A stretch of DNA of 64,000 bases from NCBI RefSeq assembly GCF_001884065.1, contig NZ_MACH01000156.1, positions 1 through 64,000 of the forward strand, written 5' to 3'. The notes below the pieces were generated by a model. The model saw nothing but the letters and a program-made list of their open reading frames with translations, did no database searches and was not told the DNA's origin. The stretch comes from Bacillus proteolyticus. GTDB lineage: Bacteria; Bacillota; Bacilli; Bacillales; Bacillaceae_G. A program made the translations under genes and the position numbers. Numbering within the stretch: the stretch's first letter is position 1; the number at the start of each line of letters is the position of its first letter. Shown one piece after another: positions 1 through 7,331 of the stretch.

Positions 1-87
1 AAACGATAATAAAATACTACGTGAAAAGATCGCATTTTGTATAAAAATATCCCTTAAGTTGATGGGTGTGGGTCAGTACCCCATAAA
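1..87. other. Left edge, no gene seen
   Basis: AT-rich sequence ahead of the first terminator. I see no open frame with a ribosome binding site. Confidence 0.5.
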
Positions 88-117
88 GAAAAGACACTCA
101 TATATGAGTGTCTTTTC
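88..117 (-). terminator. Terminator of first YjcZ gene
   Basis: Perfect 13-bp inverted repeat GAAAAGACACTCA/TGAGTGTCTTTTC with a 4-nt loop, directly after the stop of the leftward YjcZ gene. The same hairpin type follows the other YjcZ genes in this window. Confidence 0.8.
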
Positions 118-128
118 CGATAGTTTTT

Positions 129-230
129 TTAGCAGAAGCAAGAAGCTCCAACTATGATTAATAGAATAAATAATACAACTAATAAAGCAAAGCCGCCGCC
201 ACAACTACTGCAACTACCACCAAAGCCCAT
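129..230 (-). CDS. YjcZ-family sporulation micro-protein
   Basis: A 33-residue protein starting MGFGGSC, with a Gly/Cys-rich head and one hydrophobic helix ([20 protein letters not shown] at the end). This head-plus-helix form is typical of the YjcZ/YjgC small sporulation proteins of Bacillus, found as several near-identical paralogues per genome. The exact role is unknown; the helix suggests the forespore or spore membrane. The start is fixed by a strong AAAGGAGG 8 nt upstream. Close copies lie at 41879, 46812 and 49451, and a truncated one at 1046. Its upstream block carries the shared sigma-K-like motif at 296-304, pointing to mother-cell expression (inference). Confidence 0.85.
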   Translation of the reverse strand: MGFGGSCSSCGGGFALLVVLFILLIIVGASCFC

Positions 231-642
231 AATAGTTCCTCCTTTAATGGGAGGGGAAAACTAAGGTTCACTCATGTATTTTAACGGATTCATTTTACTT
301 TATGTTTTTTACGCATGAATTGAGCAGGTCCTTTTAGAAATAAAAAAAGACTCCCTAAGGCGCCTTCCTTGATTTGCTAATCTAGTTTGATTGTATTACT
401 TATTAGAATTGTATATGTATGTTAATGCGACTTTAATACCAGAAATAATAAATACTGTAGCTTTGAAATAAAGTTTGATCATTTTTGTGATCTTTTCTCC
501 ATTAAAGCGCCCGATTGCGGAAGATCAAGAAAATGATTATGATTGCTGCTTATAGCTTGGTGAACTAACGCACCCGTTACTTTAAGTAAATTGATTCACA
601 ATTCCACTGGGAATTTACCTAAAAAAGCTGAATTAACTTAAT
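231..642. other. YjcZ leader block and spacer
   Basis: Positions 231-335 are the conserved upstream block shared (inverted) with the other three intact YjcZ genes: AAAGGAGG, a CCGTTAAA stretch, CATAAAGTA and GACCTGCTCA. The rest is AT-rich spacer with no supported gene. Confidence 0.6.
296..304 (-). promoter_or_regulatory. Sigma-K-like -10 motif of YjcZ gene
   Basis: On the minus strand this reads CATAAAGTA, matching the sigma-K -10 consensus CATANNNTA. It lies about 65 nt upstream of the start and recurs at the same relative place before the copies at 41879 and 46812. The -35 is not clear. Confidence 0.45.
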
Positions 643-670
643 AAAAAAAGGACTCCCTTTTTGGGAATCC
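643..670 (-). terminator. Terminator of glycine-zipper gene
   Basis: Read leftward: GGATTCCC, a short A loop, GGGAGTCC, then a run of seven T. Confidence 0.7.
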
Positions 671-699
671 AATTCATTCAGTATCACTTTGGTTAAAGT

Positions 700-909
700 C
701 TAATCTTCTCGGTTCGCAACACTGTCATTAGCCTCATCGGCACCTTCGCCGACTACGTTACCCATCGCTCCTCCTGCAACAGCTCCTGCAACGGTACCAA
801 GTGGACCAAGAACAGAACCCAAAGCAGCTCCAGCGACAGCACCGACACCAGTTCCTACCGCTTCGCCAGCATCATTATCGACACGGTTACGTTCATTTTT
901 ATCAGCCAT
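700..909 (-). CDS. Glycine-zipper small protein
   Basis: A 69-residue protein with charged ends and a central Gly/Ala-rich segment (about residues 16-56) made of GxxxG repeats such as GTGVGAVAGAALGSVLG. This is a glycine-zipper pattern that can form paired membrane-active helices or oligomers. The polar N-terminus (MADKNERNRVDNDAGE) and acidic tail suggest a soluble or membrane-associated stress or spore protein; no specific function can be assigned. A GGAGTGAG ribosome binding site precedes the start, and the gene has its own terminator, so it appears monocistronic. Confidence 0.7.
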   Translation of the reverse strand: MADKNERNRVDNDAGEAVGTGVGAVAGAALGSVLGPLGTVAGAVAGGAMGNVVGEGADEANDSVANRED

Positions 910-1045
910 TCATCTCACTCCTTATTTAGAATAGGCAAGTGCTTTTCAGCACAATACCTTACATATTTTTCCCTATAAGGACAGATTTATGTGAATTTTA
1001 TAAAGTAAAAACACCCATATAAGAGTGTCTTTTCCAATAGTTTTT

Positions 1046-1117
1046 TTAGCAGAAGCAAGCAGCTCCAATGATGATTAATAAAATAAACCATACAACTAAT
1101 AAAGCAAATCCACCAGC
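1046..1117 (-). pseudogene. Truncated YjcZ gene cut by a repeat
   Basis: The last 23 codons of a YjcZ-type gene remain ([20 protein letters not shown], then CFC and stop), with the usual downstream hairpin at about 1013-1040. The Gly/Cys head, start codon and ribosome binding site are gone. The reading frame runs straight into the intergenic repeat at 1115, so insertion of that element probably destroyed the gene. Confidence 0.75.
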
Positions 1118-1248
1118 ATTTCGGAAAAAAACCACGCCAGAATAGGAATGTATAAAAAATGAATAGAGTCATAGAAAAAGAAAAAGGCAGATCCCCACTC
1201 TCACAAGGAATCTGCCTTTTTCTTGCTACCGATAATGATGCGTTATGT
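1115..1248. repeat. bcr-like intergenic repeat, short copy
   Basis: Homologous to 33046-33249. Shared marks are AGCATTTYGGAAAA, AACCACGCCAG, ATGAATAGAGT, a GAAAAAGGC.../GCCTTTTTC hairpin and the end CGATAATGATGCGTTATGT. This copy lacks about 70 nt present in the other. It resembles the bcr-type repeats of the B. cereus group; which bcr class I cannot say. Confidence 0.6.
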
Positions 1249-1369
1249 ATACTATATACATTCAAAATTGAATTTAAGTAGGCTACTAGGCATACATCCA
1301 ATCTAAGCTTTAACCCTGAGCATAAAATTAGTTATAAGTCTAATTTCAATAAGGAGTGAACCTCGAATC

Positions 1370-1612
1370 ATGGTATATATACGACAAATGCCACTCTATG
1401 CCCAGAGTCCTTGGGGTCTTCAAAATTGTTTATTTCGATTTACGTATCTGCGGCTTAGAAACGGCGACAATTTCTGGTTTTTTTTGACGACTGTTGGGCA
1501 CGAAAGAATTTATGGCTATAGGTTTTTCGGCGGAAGATGGAATCATTATTCGGTTGCCATAAACGATATTGTTTCTTTCCATTGTTCTCCTCCGACTCCA
1601 ACTCTATATTAA
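1370..1612 (+). CDS. Conserved Bacillus small protein, aromatic-rich
   Basis: An 80-residue protein rich in aromatic residues (QSPWGLQNCLFRFTYLRLRN, then GDNFWFF and YGYRFFGGRW). I recall similar proteins of unknown function from the B. cereus group, sometimes misnamed as transporters. There is no signal peptide or clear membrane helix; the alternation of aromatic and polar residues suggests a small beta-rich fold. AAGGAG lies 12 nt before the ATG, and a good terminator follows at 1711. No partner gene is adjacent. Confidence 0.65.
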   Translation: MVYIRQMPLYAQSPWGLQNCLFRFTYLRLRNGDNFWFFLTTVGHERIYGYRFFGGRWNHYSVAINDIVSFHCSPPTPTLY

Positions 1613-1911
1613 AATACTACGCCTGACCTTCGTAATCTGAACTAACTCATTAGATTTCCATCCCGAACATAAAGTGTAGAACTTCCGAGAACGAAAATTA
1701 TGTGAACACGAAAGTCCTCCAGCTAAACAATCTGGAGGACTTTTAATAGCCTTCTAAATACATTAAATCCGGATAATAAAGGCTTATGTTAACTAGGTGT
1801 GTATATTATACTCAATCAAAATTTTACTAGGGGGAAGAGTCCAATAAGCTCTTTTCCACTATTACTAAGTAAATGGACTATACAAAGATGATTGAAAAAA
1901 CCTTCTACGTT
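1613..1911. other. Intergenic spacer
   Basis: Holds the terminator at 1711-1745 and a short ACTTCCGAGAACGAA motif at 1681 that recurs at 33905. Otherwise nothing seen. Confidence 0.5.
1711..1745 (+). terminator. Terminator after aromatic-rich gene
   Basis: AAAGTCCTCCAG / CTGGAGGACTTTT with a 9-nt loop and a T run. Confidence 0.85.
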
Positions 1912-2388
1912 TTAATAGAAAGCTTCTTTCTTTTGTTCGAGCACTTTTTTGAATTTTATATAGCAAACAATTCGCCACGGAACAATGTAGCAAATGATAA
2001 AGGTGAAAAATAACAGACTAAGTGTACCTGAATCGACTGTCGTAATGTCTTGCCGGATAAAATAACGTAAAAGGAGCATTAGAATAAAAGCCACGACAAA
2101 CTTCCAGCTTTTCTTTGCGTAAATGTTACCATCCTCTCTAATTTCGTAATCTGACAAAATGATAATAATCACCGAAAAGGAAAGCCCTAAAACAACACTT
2201 ACGCATAATTCAAAAAACGTCGGGTGCCCTAATTGGAGAAAAAATGAAAGTCCCGGCGTTAAGTAAATAAGTGGCAAGAATATTCGCACCCCACTTCCCT
2301 TGACTGGTTTATACATCGAACGAATCCTACGTAGTAAAATGAGCGCGCCAAAAAATAAAAACAAATAAGACGGCATAACAGTTTGCAT
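1912..2388 (-). CDS. CcdC-like (DUF1453) membrane protein
   Basis: A 158-residue protein with about four or five membrane helices and, in the middle, the pattern EIREDGNIYAKKSWKF followed by LRYFIRQDI. This recalls the CcdC/DUF1453 family, whose B. subtilis namesake lies beside cytochrome c maturation genes. No such gene is adjacent here, so a role in cytochrome assembly cannot be claimed. The start is set at the ATG of MQTVMPSY because GGGGGATGTGT provides the only good ribosome binding site; upstream in-frame starts (at 2430) lack one. The gene stands alone between AT-rich spacers. Confidence 0.6.
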   Translation of the reverse strand: MQTVMPSYLFLFFGALILLRRIRSMYKPVKGSGVRIFLPLIYLTPGLSFFLQLGHPTFFELCVSVVLGLSFSVIIIILSDYEIREDGNIYAKKSWKFVVAFILMLLLRYFIRQDITTVDSGTLSLLFFTFIICYIVPWRIVCYIKFKKVLEQKKEAFY

Positions 2389-3046
2389 ACACATCCCCCT
2401 TTTGATAGTCTTCTGAATACCAATATACATATTATTCCATATAACTGTAAATACATTTGTTGTATGTTATGTTTTTCAATTCATCAAGAAGAGGGAGAGA
2501 GGCTGGTCAAAGTAGGAGTAATTCCAAATCTATAAAGCAAAAAAGATTAACTAACGATAGCGAATTTTACGTTAACTAACACCTCTTGTGGGGGCTAGTT
2601 GTTTTTTACAGTAACAAAGATGAGATTTCATTGTTAGAAAATGTCTAAGTGTATAAAATTCGCGTTTTCATACCATAGAATTGTATGATGAATCATTTAA
2701 TATATTTTTGCTAATAACGCTTTATCATACTTTTACTTTACATAAATAGCACCTTAGAAATGTCTATGATTAATGGGAATAGCCTATACAGAGTTAGTTC
2801 ATACACCCTTACTTATCGGTAGCTAAATTCCATTAATGATCCAAAAGGATTTATGAAATAAAAAGATGAATATATATTTAAATACAAATTCGATTTAAAG
2901 AAAAGTGATAAGAAGAAATGAGAGAGACATCACTTCAAATTAATTACACCAAACATTTATAAGAACACTTTATATACCAAATAAAAAAGCAAGCAATTCC
3001 AGCGATCCGCTAAAACTACTTGCTCTTCTACTTATTATCTCTATTT
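2389..3046. other. Long spacer, one weak hairpin
   Basis: No supported gene. An imperfect hairpin with a T run at 2574-2607 (AACTAACACC...GGGGGCTAGTT) reads rightward but follows no visible gene; it may be a relic. Confidence 0.45.
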
Positions 3047-4024
3047 TTACTCTTTAATAAATTCCTTCGTACTTCTCACTGTATCAATCGGACGAACTAA
3101 TTTTTCGATCTCTTCACGCTTTGGCTCTAAGAACGGAGGTAAAGATAATTTTTCTCCAAGTGTTTCGTATGGCTCATCTCCCATAAAACCTGGGCCATCT
3201 GTCGCAAACTCGAATAAAATTTGCGGCGCAACTCTTGCGTATAATGACTCAAAGAAGTGGCGGTTTACATAACCAGATGAAGGAAGCCCTACGCTACCTA
3301 TTCTCTCAATCCATTCTTCTAATACAGCGCGATCTTCTACGCGGAATGCGGCATGGTGCACTGTACCAAAACCTTGTTGTGCTTCAGGAAGAACCGTATT
3401 ATGTTCTACAATGACAGATGCACCGTTTCCACCTTCGTTCACTTCAAATAAATAGAATTCTCCTTCTTGAGTAATCTCTTTAAATAATAGAACTTTTTCT
3501 AACACTTCTTTGAAGAAACTAAAGTTCGCAATACGGATAAATACAGGTCCTAAACCAGTAATTGCGTATTCTAATGGAACTGGCCCGTTTTGCCAAGGTG
3601 TACCTGATTCTATCCCTTTATCCAGTTCATCTGAGATTAATTGATACTGTTGATCATCAAAATCAACGAAAGAAAGAGTTTTCTTACCAAATTGCTCTTT
3701 AATGCCTGTATGTTCTACTTCAAGACGGTCAAAACGTTTCACCCAATATGCTAACGCTGCATCAGTTGGAACGCGGAATGAAGTTTTTGAAATTTCATTT
3801 GTACCGTGTACCCCTTTTGGAACACCTGGGAAGTCAAAGAATGTCATATCTGTTCCCGCACTACCTTTATCGTCTGCAAAGAATAAATGATACGTTTGAA
3901 TATCATCTTGGTTTACTGTTTTTTTAACTAAACGCATTCCTAAAATGTGAGTGAAGAACTCATAGTTCTTTTCTGCACTACTTGTAATTGCTGTAACATG
4001 GTGTATTCCTTTTAATTGGTTCAT
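3047..4024 (-). CDS. Ring-cleaving dioxygenase, glyoxalase fold (MhqA/MhqO type)
   Basis: A 325-residue two-module vicinal-oxygen-chelate protein. Each half has a metal-binding His near its start (KGIHHVTAIT near residue 10; GTVHHAAFRV near 220) and the second half ends with ILFEFATDGPGF, whose Glu completes the metal site. B. subtilis MhqA, MhqE and MhqO of this family are induced by methylhydroquinone and catechol and are thought to cleave quinone-type rings. The ATG of MNQLKG is chosen because GGAGG lies 8 nt upstream; an in-frame start five codons earlier has no ribosome binding site. It follows the paralogue at 4069 by 44 nt, so both are probably one operon. Confidence 0.85.
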   Translation of the reverse strand: MNQLKGIHHVTAITSSAEKNYEFFTHILGMRLVKKTVNQDDIQTYHLFFADDKGSAGTDMTFFDFPGVPKGVHGTNEISKTSFRVPTDAALAYWVKRFDRLEVEHTGIKEQFGKKTLSFVDFDDQQYQLISDELDKGIESGTPWQNGPVPLEYAITGLGPVFIRIANFSFFKEVLEKVLLFKEITQEGEFYLFEVNEGGNGASVIVEHNTVLPEAQQGFGTVHHAAFRVEDRAVLEEWIERIGSVGLPSSGYVNRHFFESLYARVAPQILFEFATDGPGFMGDEPYETLGEKLSLPPFLEPKREEIEKLVRPIDTVRSTKEFIKE

Positions 4025-4068
4025 TTTATATTCCTCCAATAGTTTTTAAAGTTATATTTTCTCTTCTA

Positions 4069-5013
4069 TTATTTCTCTTCAATAGGTGCTAATTTCGCTT
4101 CAATCTCTGCTCGCTTTTCCTCTAAGAACGGCGGCAAATCAAGTTTTTCTCCTAAATGTTCCACATCTCCATCCACTGTAAATCCTGGTCCATCTGTCGC
4201 AATTTCAAATAGGATTCCGTTTGATTCACGGAAGTATAAGCTTTTAAAATAGAAACGGTCGATAATGCCTGAAGAATGGAAACCTCTTTGTATCACCTGT
4301 TCTTCCCAATAAGCAAGCTCTTCACTGTTTTTCACGCGAATCGCTAAATGGTGAATGCTACCGCGGCCTGGCTTTTCAGTAGGACCATCTAAATATTTCA
4401 CAACGATTTCTCCAAAAGCTTCTCCTTTAATGGACTGAAAAATTGCTTCCTCTTCGCTGCGGCTAACCTCTGTATAACCAAACATCTCTGTAAGTGTACT
4501 CGCCATTTTATCAAGTCTACGAACTGTCATTTCCACAGAACCCATTCCTTGAATTTGATGTTCAGCAGGAACTTCTGATTTCTCCCAAGTTTCCCAATGC
4601 TCTACTTTTTCTCCGTTTGAAACGAGTAGTACAAGACGAAGACCTTCAGCATCCTCAAATTTCAAAGCAGTACGATTTGCATATGTTGTAATTTCACTAT
4701 GTTTTACACCAAATTTCTCAAATCGTGCTTTCCAGTAATGCAAGCTATCCTCTGACGGAACGAGTAATCCGATTCGAGTAATTGCATTCGTACCACGGTA
4801 CGTTTTTCCTACTAAAGACATTTCAAAAAATGATAATTCTGTACCTGGACTTCCTGTTTTATCTCCGTAAAACAAGTGATACATGGACGGATCATCTTGG
4901 TTTACCGTCATTTTCACACGGCGTAATCCAAGTACGTTTTTATAAAAATGATTATTCTCACTTCCGTTTTTTGTAACCATTGAAATGTGATGATGCCCTT
5001 TAATTTCATACAT
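4069..5013 (-). CDS. Ring-cleaving dioxygenase, glyoxalase fold (MhqA type)
   Basis: A 314-residue protein of the same fold as its downstream neighbour. It starts MYEIKGHHHISMVTKNGSEN, has the second-module His in GSIHHLAIRV and the ligand Glu in ILFEIATDGPGF. The pair shares VNQDD, YHLF(Y/F) and GPGF blocks, so it arose by duplication. GGAGGAG precedes the ATG. This is the first gene of the probable operon. A candidate MhqR operator lies at 5259-5274, but a large hairpin at 5169-5214 stands between it and the gene, so control by MhqR is plausible rather than shown. Confidence 0.85.
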   Translation of the reverse strand: MYEIKGHHHISMVTKNGSENNHFYKNVLGLRRVKMTVNQDDPSMYHLFYGDKTGSPGTELSFFEMSLVGKTYRGTNAITRIGLLVPSEDSLHYWKARFEKFGVKHSEITTYANRTALKFEDAEGLRLVLLVSNGEKVEHWETWEKSEVPAEHQIQGMGSVEMTVRRLDKMASTLTEMFGYTEVSRSEEEAIFQSIKGEAFGEIVVKYLDGPTEKPGRGSIHHLAIRVKNSEELAYWEEQVIQRGFHSSGIIDRFYFKSLYFRESNGILFEIATDGPGFTVDGDVEHLGEKLDLPPFLEEKRAEIEAKLAPIEEK

Positions 5014-5168
5014 TGATAACTCCTCCGCTTCGTTTTACTAGTCAAGTGATAACTAAAAAAATAACATTTCCCACAACTAATATGGTTTTTAGTTTTTCAA
5101 TTTATTCTCATTATGTTTTTGTAAATTCATCTTAGTTTTTACTAAATAAGTTACTTTATTTTTTTAAT

Positions 5169-5214
5169 CGAAAACAACTGAGTGTATGTTTTTCATACGA
5201 CTCAGTTGTTTTCG
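5169..5214. terminator. Large hairpin upstream of dioxygenase operon
   Basis: A 15-bp perfect arm (CGAAAACAACTGAGT / ACTCAGTTGTTTTCG) extended by GTATG/CATAC. T runs on either side are weak. It could be a terminator for a lost gene or an attenuator in the dioxygenase leader. Confidence 0.55.
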
Positions 5215-5258
5215 TTACTATCACTTTACACCTCAAGTGATTAAAAAGCAAGTGATTT

Positions 5259-5274
5259 ATCTCAAATTCGAGAT
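5259..5274. promoter_or_regulatory. Candidate MhqR operator
   Basis: ATCTCAAATTCGAGAT is a near-perfect dyad with the arms ATCTC/GAGAT, as in the B. subtilis MhqR box (TATCTCGAATTCGAGAT as I recall it). It sits 245 nt upstream of the MhqA-type gene. Confidence 0.55.
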
Positions 5275-5483
5275 TTTTTTATTGCATAACATTTTGGACT
5301 AGAGAATGATGAATTTCTATATGGGATAGCGTCATAAAAATGTGGATTTACAAAGCTAAGTTCATTTGCAACTAATGCAATCCCTTATTTAGAAAAAGCT
5401 GTTCTTTTAAGATCAAATAACTAACGTTCTTGGACTAAAAACACGAGAAATTCTCGTTTTAGGGAATTTTCTTTTCTTAACTT

Positions 5484-5692
5484 GATGACGATGTGGCGCT
5501 ACTCCAATATGCATTTGATAATGGTTTAGTAAATATTAAAAACATTAGTGGAGAAAAGAACAGTCCATCTAAATTAAAGTTGCAACGCCATCAGCAAAAC
5601 AAAACATCATCAAATCAGGAGCTTTCTCCCCCTATGAAACACCAGTTGGGCAACTTAATGGAATGAAAGGATACCTTGATCGTAGAGGTTAG
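5484..5692 (+). pseudogene. Decayed gene tail, endolysin-like (uncertain)
   Basis: Two overlapping frames give DDDVALLQYAFDNGLVNIKN and, after a frame change near 5600, KSGAFSPYETPVGQLNGMKG then YLDRRG and stop. The second resembles C-terminal repeats of phage-type amidases, but that is a weak memory match. There is no start codon or ribosome binding site, so it is a relic. Confidence 0.4.
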
Positions 5693-5973
5693 TAGTATAA
5701 GGTTAAGTAAAATAAGAGCCGTCCTGTTGGACTTCTTTTTTTGTTCGTTTAATTATGCTTGATACGCCATATATTTCATGTTTTTTCCTCCCTTTCCCCA
5801 ATTAAAATTATGAGATAAAAAGAAAAAATGTAAATACAGAAACTTTAGATTAGTATAATAATGTTTATGTAAAATAAAATCTGCTTAATTGCAAATAGAG
5901 CCTTTGTGTATGTGAAATAAAGTTAGTAAAATAAAAGAGCATCCCCAAACGGAAATGCACTTTTATTTCAGGT
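5693..5973. other. Spacer with an 8-codon micro-ORF
   Basis: On the minus strand at 5753-5779, AAAGGGAGGAAAAAAC precedes ATG and the frame MKYMAYQA then stop. The ribosome binding site is excellent for so short a frame. Nothing else is seen. Confidence 0.4.
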
Positions 5974-6216
5974 TTAAATTACACCCATTCCTTTTAACAT
6001 CTCAATTAAACTAGTATAGAAGTATTCACATGCTTCTGTCTCAGAATTAAATGTCTTAAGATTACTCTTTGTTCCTCGTTCACTATAATATACTTTCCAT
6101 ACTCCATTCTGTTCATTTAAACAATACGATTCGTTTGGTAATCCACCCTTTAAACTATATAAATCCTTGGGCATCTCTTCTTGTAATAATTTCTGTTCTA
6201 ACTCATTTTTTTGCAT
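5974..6216 (-). CDS. Small protein, possibly Imm59-like immunity protein
   Basis: An 80-residue acidic alpha+beta protein with the central pattern GLPNESYCLNEQNGVWKVYY followed by SERGTKS and a helical end with EACEYFY. The YYSERG stretch resembles the Imm59 predicted immunity proteins, which protect against polymorphic toxins. No toxin gene is adjacent, so it would be an orphan. That assignment is from memory and is weak. It follows yhaM with about 130 nt between and may be read from its own promoter. Confidence 0.5.
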   Translation of the reverse strand: MQKNELEQKLLQEEMPKDLYSLKGGLPNESYCLNEQNGVWKVYYSERGTKSNLKTFNSETEACEYFYTSLIEMLKGMGVI

Positions 6217-6345
6217 GTTTAGAACCTACCCTTTTCAATGATTCTTCTTCAATTATTTCCTTTTAACTATTTCATTTCATTTTTAATAAAGAAAACAGCC
6301 TCACTAAGCGTATTAACACTTAATGAGGCCATTCGATTCACACTT

Positions 6346-7308
<963 letters not shown>

Positions 7309-7331
7309 TCAATTACTTTTAGTATAGCATA

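Noticed and set aside
987-1301. 104-codon frame on the minus strand
   Set aside because: It crosses the truncated YjcZ tail and the repeat in another frame and lacks a ribosome binding site: a shadow.
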